Shown in pieces: positions 16,595 through 24,639 of a DNA stretch of 64,000 nucleotides. The notes under the pieces are model-generated. The model searched no databases. It saw only the letters and a list, made by a program, of their open reading frames with translations, and had not been told where the DNA came from. Location: positions 248,001 to 312,000 of the forward strand of contig NZ_JAQOSQ010000003.1 of NCBI RefSeq assembly GCF_030068455.1. The letters are read 5' to 3'. Position 1 is the stretch's first letter. Each line of letters opens with the position of its first letter. Source of the DNA: Roseofilum casamattae BLCC-M143. GTDB lineage: Bacteria > Cyanobacteriota > Cyanobacteriia > Cyanobacteriales > Desertifilaceae. Made by a program: the position numbers and the translations under genes.

Positions 16595-17323
16595 CTAGCA
16601 AGTAATGTCTAGTTTGCTTCCAGCAGCAGCATCCAAGAGCCACCATAATTCTCCAGAAGGGGAAATTAAACGAGAAGGGTACTGCTGGGAGTCTCCTTCT
16701 GCGGCCATCACTTGCTCTAAAGCGGGGACTTTATTGGCTCCGGCAACCAGGAAGATAACGTTGCTGGCTTGGTTAATGAGAGGGACGGTAAAGGTAAGGC
16801 GAGGTTGTCCGTCTTTATTGCCGACGGTAATTAGGCGATCGCCAACACTCAGAGCTGCGGTATGGGGAAATAAGGAAGCAGTATGACCGTCATCTCCCAT
16901 GCCGAGCAAAATGATATCGAGGGCGGGGAAATTTGGGATGGATTGACCGAAAAATTGTTCGAGTTCGGTATTGTAGGTGGCAGCATCTTCCTCGGGGTTG
17001 CCGGAGGCTGTGGGCATGGGATGAATATTAGCCGCAGGTATGGGAATGCGATCGAGCCAGGCTTGGCGCGCCATATTTTGGTTGCTATCGGGATGCTCTG
17101 GCAGAACGTAGCGTTCGTCTCCCCAAAATACGTGTAATTTCTCCCAAGGGAGCGAGGTTTGAGCGAGGGCTTCGTAGAGAGGTTTGGGGGTAGAGCCGCC
17201 AGCGAGGGCAATGGTACACTGACCTTGCGAGGCGATCGCGCTCTCGATTTTCTCTTGTACCAGGATTGTAGCCCGGTTGACGAGAGCACTTTTATCGGGT
17301 AAAACTTCTACGACTTTATCCAT
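16595..17323 (-). CDS. pgl: 6-phosphogluconolactonase
   Basis: 242 residues of the DevB/NagB-like family. It hydrolyses 6-phosphogluconolactone to 6-phosphogluconate in the oxidative pentose phosphate pathway. Motifs: IALAGGSTPKPLYEALA, VFWGDERYVLPEHPDSNQNM and ILLGMGDDGHTASLFPHT (catalytic His). The length is typical. The start is the ATG at 17321-17323; an upstream TTG is less likely. It is divergent from the arsenosugar-type glycosyltransferase gene, with about 25 bases between the starts, so their promoters must overlap. Confidence 0.95.
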   Translation of the reverse strand: MDKVVEVLPDKSALVNRATILVQEKIESAIASQGQCTIALAGGSTPKPLYEALAQTSLPWEKLHVFWGDERYVLPEHPDSNQNMARQAWLDRIPIPAANIHPMPTASGNPEEDAATYNTELEQFFGQSIPNFPALDIILLGMGDDGHTASLFPHTAALSVGDRLITVGNKDGQPRLTFTVPLINQASNVIFLVAGANKVPALEQVMAAEGDSQQYPSRLISPSGELWWLLDAAAGSKLDITC

Positions 17324-17348
17324 AGTTTCTTTTGCCAAGAGTTTGCCT

Positions 17349-18023
17349 GTGAACGATTTTCTCGATCTATCTTCTCTGCCGTCGGCGCAATGCCAGTTGC
17401 TACTTTATACTCGATACCCGGAACGGGGACGAGCGAAAACCCGTTTAATTCCGGCTTTGGGAGTTGAGGGAGCGATGCAGATGCACCGGTGCCTGGCTGA
17501 ATGGGCGATCGCGCAAGTTAGATCGCTCCAAACCAATCGGGAGATACCTGCCATCATTTATTTTACCGGGGCAACCAGGGAGATGATGCAGCATTGGTTG
17601 GGGTCCGATCTAGTGTATCGCACTCAGGGTTCCGGAGACCTAGGGGAGAGGCTCCATACGGGCTTTGGGCAAGGGTTTGCGGCAGGAATGAGTCGGATCG
17701 CGGCTATGGGAACCGATTGCCCGAGCTTGACTCCAGAACGGTTGCAGGAAGCGTTTGCGGCCCTGGGCGATCGCGATTTGGTTTTGGGGCCGGCTCGGGA
17801 TGGGGGATATTATCTGATTGGTTTATCTCGTGCTGTTCCGGAGTTGTTTCAAGGAATTGATTGGGGGACTTCTGAGGTATTTGCGCAAACCATGGCGATC
17901 GCAAATCGTCTCGGTTTGAGTTATCATCATCTTCCCATGCTGCCGGATATCGATCGCCCGGAAGATTTGCAGTACTTGCCTCCTCAATTACAAGCTGAGG
18001 CAAACTCGAGCGACCATGAGTAA
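17349..18023 (+). CDS. TIGR04282-type glycosyltransferase (arsenosugar biosynthesis family)
   Basis: About 224 residues from GTG 17349 (MNDFLDLSSLPSAQ...); the frame is open further upstream to a TTG that would overlap pgl. Family features: LLLYTRYPERGRAKTRLIPA near the N-terminus, then MGTDCPSLTPERLQEAF, the metal-binding DCPS site, and LGPARDGGYYLIGLSRAVPE, as in DUF2064/TIGR04282 nucleotidyl-sugar transferases. It overlaps the following TIGR04283 gene by 8 bases, so they are translationally coupled. The pair commonly co-occurs in cyanobacteria and is linked to arsenosugar or related sugar-lipid synthesis. Its true substrate cannot be read from the sequence. Confidence 0.85.
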   Translation: MNDFLDLSSLPSAQCQLLLYTRYPERGRAKTRLIPALGVEGAMQMHRCLAEWAIAQVRSLQTNREIPAIIYFTGATREMMQHWLGSDLVYRTQGSGDLGERLHTGFGQGFAAGMSRIAAMGTDCPSLTPERLQEAFAALGDRDLVLGPARDGGYYLIGLSRAVPELFQGIDWGTSEVFAQTMAIANRLGLSYHHLPMLPDIDRPEDLQYLPPQLQAEANSSDHE

Positions 18024-18696
18024 GATTTCGGCGATCGTTCCAGTATTAAATGAAGCCGATCGCATTATTGCAACCTTGGAGAGAGTGCGCTCCGGCCATG
18101 AGGTCGAGATTATTGCGATCGATGGTGGCTCGACGGATGGCACGTTAGAACTGCTGGCAGAGCAAGGAATTTCTGCGATCGCTACCTCTCCAGGACGGGG
18201 ACATCAGATGAATTGTGGAGCCGAGCAAGCTACGGGAGAGTATTTGTTATTTTTGCATGGAGATACGTTGCTTCCGTGGGGTTACGATCGCGCCATCCGC
18301 CAAATTTTGCAGCAACCAGGAGTTATTGCAGGAGCGTTTGCATTGGGCATTGAGGGGCGATCGTGGCAGTATCGCATGGTGGAATGGGGAGTGAGGTGGC
18401 GATCGCGTCTTTGTCAATTGCCCTATGGCGATCAAGGAATCTTTCTCTCGCGCCAGGCGTTTGAGGCGGTGGGAGGCTTTCCAGAAGTACCGATTTTGGA
18501 AGACCGGGATTTGATACAACGGTTAAAACGTCGCGGAAAAATTGCGATCGCCTCTCTCCCGGTTCTCACTTCGGCACGGCGCTGGCAGAAGTTGGGAGTT
18601 TGGCGAACCATGGCGACGAATCAAGCGGTATTATTGGCGGATATTTTGGGAGGCGATCGCGATCGTCTGGCTCGTTGGTATCGGCAACAGAAATAA
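18016..18696 (+). CDS. TIGR04283-type glycosyltransferase family 2 (arsenosugar biosynthesis family)
   Basis: 226 residues of a GT-A glycosyltransferase: ISAIVPVLNEADRIIATLER at the N-terminus, IDGGSTDGTLELLAEQG with the nucleotide-binding Asp region, LLFLHGDTLLPWGYDR (HGDT in place of DxD) and QLPYGDQGIFLSRQAFEAVG. These are distinctive for TIGR04283. ATG at 18016 overlaps the previous gene's stop. It probably transfers a sugar in the same pathway as its partner. An IS5 remnant begins 6 bases after its stop codon. Confidence 0.9.
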   Translation: MSKISAIVPVLNEADRIIATLERVRSGHEVEIIAIDGGSTDGTLELLAEQGISAIATSPGRGHQMNCGAEQATGEYLLFLHGDTLLPWGYDRAIRQILQQPGVIAGAFALGIEGRSWQYRMVEWGVRWRSRLCQLPYGDQGIFLSRQAFEAVGGFPEVPILEDRDLIQRLKRRGKIAIASLPVLTSARRWQKLGVWRTMATNQAVLLADILGGDRDRLARWYRQQK

Positions 18697-18701
18697 AATT
18701 A

Positions 18702-18857
18702 ATGTACCCCAGTAACTTAACTAACCAACAGTGGGAAATTATTCGTCCTCTCATTCCCGATGCCAAAACCGGAGGTAAAAAAATAAAAGGAAGAAAGAGA
18801 CAACTACTGGTAGATAGCCTGGGATTAGTTATTCGATCGCGGTTATTGATGTTCTAA
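18702..18857 (+). pseudogene. IS5-family transposase remnant
   Basis: MYPSNLTNQQWEIIRPLIPD is the typical N-terminus of IS5-group transposases. It is followed by KTGGKKIKGRKRQLLVDSLG, where the KGRKRxxLVD motif normally lies far downstream. The helix-turn-helix and first catalytic region between them are deleted, and the frame ends after 51 codons. The remnant overlaps the last codons of rlmD on the other strand (18843-18857), so insertion and decay took place right at that gene's 3' end. Confidence 0.8.
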
Positions 18858-20276
18858 AAAGGAAACTGCCTCTACATGAGCGGTTTGTGGAAAAAAGTCT
18901 GCCGGTTGCACTCGCACCAGGCGATAGGTTCCAGACTGACAAAGAATCTTCAGATCTCGCGCCAGGGTAGAAGGTTTACAACTGACGTAGACGATATGTT
19001 GGGGAAGAGATTCGAGCAATGCATTTAGGACGCTAGCATGACATCCTTGACGGGGAGGATCGAGAATCACGAGGTCGGGATTTATCTCTAATTTGGGTAA
19101 GATAGTTTCGACTTTTCCGACATGAAAATTGGCATTCTCAATCTGATTTAATTGCGCATTGGTTTGTGCTTGCTCAATGGCTTCCGGTTGCACTTCAATG
19201 CCGTCAATTTGCTCCAGGTGACGGGCGAGAGGTAAGGTTAATGTACCGATCCCGCAATAGGCATCGATCGCCCTCTCCATCCCAGATAAATTAAGCTGCT
19301 TGAGGATAACCTCTAACAGAGCTTCGGTAGCGGTTGTATTCACCTGAAAAAAGGTATCGGCTCCCAACTGCAACGTTAATCCGGAAAACTTCTCGTACAA
19401 GTAAGGCTGTCCGGCAACTAATTGGGTTTCGTCCGCAAAAATCCGATTGGTTTTATGGGGATTAATATTTAAGCAAACTCCAACTAATCCTGGATAGTCA
19501 TTTAACCATTGTTGCGCGTAATTTTCTAACTCCGGCAACTTAGCAGAAGTAGCAACTAAGGTGACCAAGATTTCGCCAGTCCGCTCCCCAATGCGCAAGC
19601 ATAAATGACGGAGCAAACCGCGATGAGTGCGTTCGTTATAAATCGACCATCCCGCTTGCTGAATATCTATCTTGATTCCGGATAGCAGGGGATTCAAGCG
19701 CTCGTCTTGAACCGGACATTGATTGAGATTAACGATTTTGTGGCTGCTTTTTTGGTAATAGCCAGCTTTGACGTTTCCGGTTGCGGAAATACCCAATGGA
19801 TAGGAAACTTTATTCCGATATCCTAAAGAGCGAGTATTGGGCAGCAACAGATCGACCGGCGGATCGGAAAACTGACCGATGCGAGTTAATGCTTCCTTGA
19901 CTAAACCTTGCTTGGCTTGATGTTGATAGCCATAATCGATATGTTGCCATTGGCAGCCGCCGCACTTGTCTGCCACAATACACTGAGGACGAATACGATC
20001 GCCTCCCGCTACAATAATCTCGGCGATCGCTCCTCGAGCAAACTGGCGCTTGACTTGAGTTAACCGTACCATCAGGCGATCGCCAGGAACCGAGTCCGGA
20101 ACAAAGACCACTCGACCTTCCACTCGCCCGACTCCATCCCCCGTATCGCTCAAAGAAGCAATCTCTAGCTCTACTATCTGGCCTTGCTGCCAGCCGTCGT
20201 CTGTTTTCAACTTGTTAAGCATCTCTTCCCTTGTGTCCCACCCAATAGTTAAACTAACAGGATATTGATATTCCAT
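18843..20276 (-). CDS. rlmD: 23S rRNA (uracil-C5)-methyltransferase, RlmD/RumA type
   Basis: 477 residues. The N-terminal TRAM domain carries [20 protein letters not shown] (about 37-60). The iron-sulfur cysteines are in [15 protein letters not shown] with a fourth Cys at [10 protein letters not shown]. The Rossmann SAM site is [20 protein letters not shown] and the catalytic region is [19 protein letters not shown] followed by [15 protein letters not shown] (nucleophilic Cys region). It methylates U1939-type positions in 23S rRNA. The ATG at 20276 gives an 18-residue extension; [11 protein letters not shown] at 20222 is an alternative start. Its 3' end overlaps the IS5 remnant, so its final residues may have been altered. 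Confidence 0.93.
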   Translation of the reverse strand: MEYQYPVSLTIGWDTREEMLNKLKTDDGWQQGQIVELEIASLSDTGDGVGRVEGRVVFVPDSVPGDRLMVRLTQVKRQFARGAIAEIIVAGGDRIRPQCIVADKCGGCQWQHIDYGYQHQAKQGLVKEALTRIGQFSDPPVDLLLPNTRSLGYRNKVSYPLGISATGNVKAGYYQKSSHKIVNLNQCPVQDERLNPLLSGIKIDIQQAGWSIYNERTHRGLLRHLCLRIGERTGEILVTLVATSAKLPELENYAQQWLNDYPGLVGVCLNINPHKTNRIFADETQLVAGQPYLYEKFSGLTLQLGADTFFQVNTTATEALLEVILKQLNLSGMERAIDAYCGIGTLTLPLARHLEQIDGIEVQPEAIEQAQTNAQLNQIENANFHVGKVETILPKLEINPDLVILDPPRQGCHASVLNALLESLPQHIVYVSCKPSTLARDLKILCQSGTYRLVRVQPADFFPQTAHVEAVSFLEHQ

Positions 20277-20302
20277 TTACAATAGGGAATCCTGACATAA
20301 TC

Positions 20303-20788
20303 ATGAGCGTCGTTACTCAAATTATTCTCAATGCAGACGAACAACTGCGCTATCCGAGCGCGGGCGAGTTGCAAAACGTTCAAGCGTTCCTGAAAACTGG
20401 AGAGCAACGGACGCGGATCGTTTCCACTTTAACCGAAAATGAAAAGAAAATTGTAGACAAAGCAACCCAAGAACTGTGGCGCAGACGGCCCGACTTTATT
20501 GCTCCGGGAGGTAATGCATCCGGCCAACGGGAGCGGCGCCAGTGCATTCGAGATTATGGCTGGTATTTGCGCCTAGTCACCTATGGGGTGATTGATGGAA
20601 GTACCGAGACCATCGACCAGATTGGGGTATTGGGAGCGCGGGAAATGTATGGCTCTTTGGGCGTTCCCCTCGCTGGAATGGTTGAAGCGATGCGCTGCTT
20701 AAAAGAAGCGTCTCTGGCTCTACTCAGCCTGGATGATGCAGACGAAACTGCTCCGTATTTCGATTATTTGATTCAATCTCTCTCCTAA
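20303..20788 (+). CDS. apcD: Allophycocyanin-B alpha-type subunit (phycobilisome core)
   Basis: 161 residues, the normal length of a phycobiliprotein. [20 protein letters not shown] and [20 protein letters not shown] match ApcD closely; Cys80 or so in RQCIRDYG binds phycocyanobilin. The end is [12 protein letters not shown]. ApcD is a terminal emitter in the phycobilisome core that passes excitation to the photosystems. The gene is separate from any apcABC cluster, as usual in cyanobacteria. ATG at 20303, 26 bases from the divergent rlmD start. Confidence 0.93.
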   Translation: MSVVTQIILNADEQLRYPSAGELQNVQAFLKTGEQRTRIVSTLTENEKKIVDKATQELWRRRPDFIAPGGNASGQRERRQCIRDYGWYLRLVTYGVIDGSTETIDQIGVLGAREMYGSLGVPLAGMVEAMRCLKEASLALLSLDDADETAPYFDYLIQSLS

Positions 20789-20846
20789 GCTTCATTATCA
20801 AGACGCAAGCTAAGATGAGAATGGTGTGGGGCGATCGCGCTCTGCA

Positions 20847-20870
20847 CCATTATTAATTGTTCATTGTAAC
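20847..20870 (+). repeat. Short AT-rich tract upstream of a start codon
   Basis: CCATTATTAATTGTTCATTG followed by TAAC lies 6 bases before ATG 20877. It is the same TTAATTG/TTCATTG type as the tracts before 14505 and 44641. Confidence 0.5.
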
Positions 20871-20876
20871 TACCTA

Positions 20877-21482
20877 ATGGTTCGACTCGGTAAAGTCGTC
20901 AAATCTAACTCTCATTGCGATTACATTATCCAACTCGACGATAAGCAAGATCTCATCGATCCTCCGCAACCTGACGATTATGGGTTTGGATGTTTTGTCA
21001 AACTTGAAGACCCCGGCGATCGCCATTGGGCTGTCGGTTTGGTCTATAATTCTCAGTTATTTAATCCGCAATTTCTCAATACCGGGCCGAGATTGTCCAA
21101 CGACCCCGATCCCTTATTTACCCCAGACTTAATTGTCGAAACGCGCATCTTGCTCGGAACTATTTTAATTGGCGCCATGCACCCAGCGGGCGATCGCTAT
21201 TACGGAGAACAAGGCATTCCCAGTATTGTCGTTCCGGTAAATACCCCCGTTTTCACCATGAGCGAAGAGGACATCTATCAATTTCATTTGAATCCCAGCG
21301 ATCGCGCCCATTTGAGCTATTATGCCCATGTATTGCGCAGTGGTGGTACTTTTGCCTCCCAATTGTTGCAACAGGTTATTGCCGATCTAATTAATCGCGA
21401 TTTGTTTTCAGGGAGCGATCGCCGCGCTCTGGAAATTCTGCGCAAAGAGTTAGCCTGGAAAAATACATTAGGATCGATTTAA
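20877..21482 (+). CDS. Conserved hypothetical protein beside an AAA+ ATPase
   Basis: 201 residues from ATG 20877 (MVRLGKVVKSNSHCDYIIQL). The N-terminal 60-70 residues form a beta-rich segment with DDYGFGCFVKLED, HWAVGLVYNSQLFNP and FLNTGPRLS. This resembles the HAS-barrel seen at the N-terminus of HerA-type ATPases, though I cannot confirm it. The rest is mixed alpha/beta (LIVETRILLGTILIGAMHPA, IPSIVVPVNTPVFTMSEEDI) and ends in helices. No catalytic motif is seen. It precedes the AAA+ gene by 38 bases on the same strand, so they are probably one operon and the protein may serve the ATPase. Confidence 0.75.
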   Translation: MVRLGKVVKSNSHCDYIIQLDDKQDLIDPPQPDDYGFGCFVKLEDPGDRHWAVGLVYNSQLFNPQFLNTGPRLSNDPDPLFTPDLIVETRILLGTILIGAMHPAGDRYYGEQGIPSIVVPVNTPVFTMSEEDIYQFHLNPSDRAHLSYYAHVLRSGGTFASQLLQQVIADLINRDLFSGSDRRALEILRKELAWKNTLGSI

Positions 21483-21520
21483 ATGTAAATCGACTTAACT
21501 CGAACGTTGGAGAGCCTGCC

Positions 21521-23539
21521 ATGGCGTTTTATGCCTCCCCAATCGCCAGTGAATGGTATCACTACAACCTACAATATATAACGGTTTGCGCCAACCAAAT
21601 GCACGATATCATCGCGGGCCACGTACTGGCTCGGGAGCAGGGCGAAACACCAGGGCCACAGCCACCACCGACGGAGGTTCCCTGGAAATTTGCCGAACAT
21701 CCTCCCGCTTTAGAAAGACTCTACGCCTTATTAGAGTTATCGCCCTTTGAACGGCGCATTCTCATGCTCTGTATTGCCCGTACGTTGCATCCGTTTATCG
21801 CCAATTTGTGCGCTCGCTTTTGGGGTGAAGGCAGTCCCAATTATCCCACGTTTCAGATGGCTCTGGCACTGTTTGAGGAAAGTCATTGGGATGCATTTCA
21901 TCCGCAAGCTCCCTTACGCTATTGGCAAGTGCTGAACTTGGGAGCTGATGAAGATTTAACTCATGCAAAACTGGAAGTGGATGAGAGTATTTTGCAGTTC
22001 GTGCTCGGAAACTCCTACCAAGATAGCGAAGTCGCGCGCTTCATCGAGCCGTTTATTCCCAGTTCCTTACCCCTCTCTGCGTCTGGACAAACCATCGTTC
22101 GTTCCACTCTCTCCAGTTTTCTCACCTCCCGTCCCTCTCCCGTGCAACTGTGCGGTTGGAGTCAAGAAGACAAGCGCGCGATCGCTCATACCGTAGCAGA
22201 ACAGCTCAATCTGCACCTGCAAGTCCTCTCTACTCGGTATTTACCCTCAGATCTCAAAGAGCTGAAACACTTCATTTTTCGCTGGCGGCGATCGATGCTG
22301 CTCTCTCCCGCACTGCTCTTCTTGGAACACCAACCTTCGGGAGCTACTGAAGGCGATCGCCGCACCGTCCTGTCCGAATTTATCCGAGGGATGCAATCTC
22401 GCTATCGCCGAGGTTCGGCTCTCCCCTTAATTCTCTCCACGTCCATCCGCTTTTCGGTATCGAATATGTCGTTGCTCTCCTTCGACGTACCGAAACTGAC
22501 CTATTACGAGCGCTTGCAGTTGTGGCAAATGTATTTGGGAGAGGCAACGGAGGAACTGAACGGCCATCTCGAAGCCATTACGTCTCAGTTTAATTTACCT
22601 TCGATCGCTATTCAAGCCGCTTGCTCGTCTGCGATGGCGGCAGAGTCTGACTCGGAGGAAGATTCTACAGTATCCTTGGGCGATCGCCTCTGGGAGTTTT
22701 GCCGCAGTCAAGCTCGTCCGAGTTTGGACGATCTGGCGATTCGCATCGAAACGAAGGCGACGTGGGAAGACTTAATTTTACCGCAACAACACAAGCAAAC
22801 CTTGTATCAAATGGTCGCTCATCTGCGCCAGCGATCGCGAGTCTATGAAGATTGGGGATTTGCCGGGAACGAACGTAGAGGGTTGGGTATTAGCGCCTTG
22901 TTTTCCGGACAAAGCGGCACCGGGAAAACCCTAGCGGCAGGGATTATTGCGCGCAAGTTAAATTTAGATTTATACCGCATCGATCTCAGTTCGGTGGTGA
23001 GCAAGTATATTGGGGAAACCGAAAAAAATCTGAAACAAGTATTTAATGCCGCAGAAATGGGCGGCGCGATCTTATTGTTTGACGAAGCAGATTCCTTGTT
23101 TGGAAAGCGTTCGGAAGTGCAAGATAGCCGCGATCGCTATGCCAATATGGAAGTGAGTTATCTGCTGCAAAGTATTGAAGCCTATCAAGGATTATGCGTC
23201 CTCACCACTAACTTAAAAGGCTCCATCGATCAAGCCTTTCTGCGGCGCATTCGTTTTATCGTCCAGTTTCCCTTTCCCGATCGCGACAGCCGCGAGGCCA
23301 TTTGGACGCGCATTTTTCCCCAGAAAACCCCAACCGAAGGACTGGATACGCGCAAGTTGTCTAATTTGAATGTAGCGGGGGGAAATATTCGCAATATTGC
23401 CCTCAATGCCGCCTTTTTAGCCGCAGATGCAGGAGAACCGGTGATGATGAAGCATCTCTATCAAGCCACGAAAAGCGAATATATTAAGTTGGAACGATTG
23501 CTCACTGATAAGGAGGTTAAAGGCTGGATATTAGAATAA
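21521..23539 (+). CDS. AAA+ ATPase of the contractile-injection-system (Afp15-like) type
   Basis: 672 residues. The N-terminal helical region includes LYALLELSPFERRILMLCIA (about 68-87), a segment typical of AAA ATPases in extracellular contractile injection system (eCIS) clusters. The middle holds a degenerate first ATPase-like domain. The C-terminal AAA domain has Walker A SGQSGTGKT (Gly463-Thr470), Walker B ILLFDEADSLFGKRSE (about 520-535), sensor 1 LTTNLKGSID and arginine finger FLRRIRFIVQFPFPDR. It probably remodels protein complexes. No sheath, tube, baseplate or spike gene is in this window, so it is either an orphan or works with a distant locus. ATG at 21521. Confidence 0.85.
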   Translation: MAFYASPIASEWYHYNLQYITVCANQMHDIIAGHVLAREQGETPGPQPPPTEVPWKFAEHPPALERLYALLELSPFERRILMLCIARTLHPFIANLCARFWGEGSPNYPTFQMALALFEESHWDAFHPQAPLRYWQVLNLGADEDLTHAKLEVDESILQFVLGNSYQDSEVARFIEPFIPSSLPLSASGQTIVRSTLSSFLTSRPSPVQLCGWSQEDKRAIAHTVAEQLNLHLQVLSTRYLPSDLKELKHFIFRWRRSMLLSPALLFLEHQPSGATEGDRRTVLSEFIRGMQSRYRRGSALPLILSTSIRFSVSNMSLLSFDVPKLTYYERLQLWQMYLGEATEELNGHLEAITSQFNLPSIAIQAACSSAMAAESDSEEDSTVSLGDRLWEFCRSQARPSLDDLAIRIETKATWEDLILPQQHKQTLYQMVAHLRQRSRVYEDWGFAGNERRGLGISALFSGQSGTGKTLAAGIIARKLNLDLYRIDLSSVVSKYIGETEKNLKQVFNAAEMGGAILLFDEADSLFGKRSEVQDSRDRYANMEVSYLLQSIEAYQGLCVLTTNLKGSIDQAFLRRIRFIVQFPFPDRDSREAIWTRIFPQKTPTEGLDTRKLSNLNVAGGNIRNIALNAAFLAADAGEPVMMKHLYQATKSEYIKLERLLTDKEVKGWILE

Positions 23540-23571
23540 TTGATTACAGTAGTTAATTATAGGCTGGCATT

Positions 23572-23955
23572 ATGGGCGAGACAAAACGTTTTTTCATTTG
23601 CGGTTCGGCTCTGCAAGGTCAACCGGATCATCAGAATCTCAAGGGTGCAACGTTAGTGCGGACAGCGCAAAGCTTGTCTATCTATCGCTTACATTCGGTT
23701 GACGATATCCATCCCGGTATCTATGCTGTTGCGGAAGGGGGGATTTCTATTCCTGGAGAGATCTACGAACTGAGCATCGAACAATACAATAATTTAATGG
23801 CGAACGAACCTCCGGGATTGTATGAAGGCAAGATTGAGTTAGAAGATGGCTCGCAAGTGTCGGCAATGTTTTACCCGGAAGAGCTGGTCGTTAAATATGG
23901 TTGGCGCGATATTTCCGAGTATGGAGGATGGGCAGCTTATAAGGCCAGCACCTAA
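23572..23955 (+). CDS. Gamma-glutamylcyclotransferase/AtzF-C-like small protein
   Basis: 127 residues: RFFICGSALQGQPDHQNLKG at the N-terminus, HPGIYAVAEGGISIPGEIYE, then EPPGLYEGKIELEDGSQVSA. This is the GGCT/AIG2-like beta-barrel pattern also found at the C-terminus of allophanate hydrolases. The catalytic Glu of true GGCTs (in a GE.YE context) may correspond to Glu in GEIYEL. Substrate unknown. ATG at 23572, 32 bases after the ATPase stop and 36 bases before tsaE, so it may be part of the same operon. Confidence 0.75.
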   Translation: MGETKRFFICGSALQGQPDHQNLKGATLVRTAQSLSIYRLHSVDDIHPGIYAVAEGGISIPGEIYELSIEQYNNLMANEPPGLYEGKIELEDGSQVSAMFYPEELVVKYGWRDISEYGGWAAYKAST

Positions 23956-23991
23956 ACCTCAGTCAACCAACCGTCGTTTCCCGTTCTCATT

Positions 23992-24462
23992 ATGTCTCTC
24001 ATTCTCGATCTCCACGATGCTGAAGCTACCCAAACCTTGGGATTTCAACTCGGTCAACTGTTAGTTCCTGGCAGTAACTTGCTGCTGAATGGAGATTTAG
24101 GAGCGGGGAAAACGACGTTTGTGCAAGGCCTGGGTCGGGGTTTGGGCATTGCGGAAGGGATTGATAGCCCGACGTTCACGCTATTGAATGAATATCTGCA
24201 AGGACGAGTGCCTCTCTACCATTTCGATCTCTATCGTCTCGATCCATCGGAGGTGGCAGGTTTAAACCCGGAGCTATATTGGGAGGGAATAGAGGTTTCT
24301 CCAGGTATTGTGGCGATCGAGTGGGCGGAAAAACTGCCCTATTCCCCGCCCGAGTTCCTGATTTTGGAGCTGAGTCACCGGGATGACTCGCGCCAAGCCC
24401 AGTTTTTCGCGAAAGGAAAACAGTCGTTACAGATGTTAGAGGCGATCGCCGAATGTTTGTGA
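23992..24462 (+). CDS. tsaE: tRNA threonylcarbamoyladenosine biosynthesis ATPase
   Basis: 156 residues of the TsaE (YjeE) family: Walker A NGDLGAGKTTFVQGLGRGLG (about 34-53), SPTFTLLNEYLQGRVPLYHF with switch residues, then DLYRLDPSEVAGL and a Walker-B-like IVAIEWAEKLP. TsaE drives ATP-dependent turnover of the TsaBD complex that makes t6A37 in ANN-decoding tRNAs. The length is normal. It is the last plus-strand gene before convergent recJ. Confidence 0.95.
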   Translation: MSLILDLHDAEATQTLGFQLGQLLVPGSNLLLNGDLGAGKTTFVQGLGRGLGIAEGIDSPTFTLLNEYLQGRVPLYHFDLYRLDPSEVAGLNPELYWEGIEVSPGIVAIEWAEKLPYSPPEFLILELSHRDDSRQAQFFAKGKQSLQMLEAIAECL

Positions 24463-24504
24463 GACTATAGTCAATTCGATTAACAGTGAGACAAATAATT
24501 ATGT

Positions 24505-24570
24505 GAGGACTGAGCGCAGTCGAAGTCCGGGTTGGTTGCAGTGTAAGAGCTTCGGCTCCGCTCAGCTCTC
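24505..24570. repeat. REP-like inverted repeat between convergent genes
   Basis: GAGGACTGAGCGCAGTCGAAG (24505-24525) pairs, with a few mismatches, with CTTCGGCTCCGCTCAGCTCTC (24550-24570). CTGAGCG-AG-CGAAG palindromes of this kind are, from memory, common intergenic repeats in several bacterial phyla. Located between tsaE and recJ, it could act as a shared terminator. Confidence 0.7.
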
Positions 24571-24639
24571 ATTGGTCTTGCGATTTTATGTCTCAGTGTT
24601 ATTTCAATCAACTATATATTCATCTTTTGTCAGTCTGCC

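Noticed and set aside
24463-24639. Possible small RNA gene at the REP-like hairpin
   Set aside because: The structure is explained by a dispersed inverted repeat between convergent genes; no promoter is visible.
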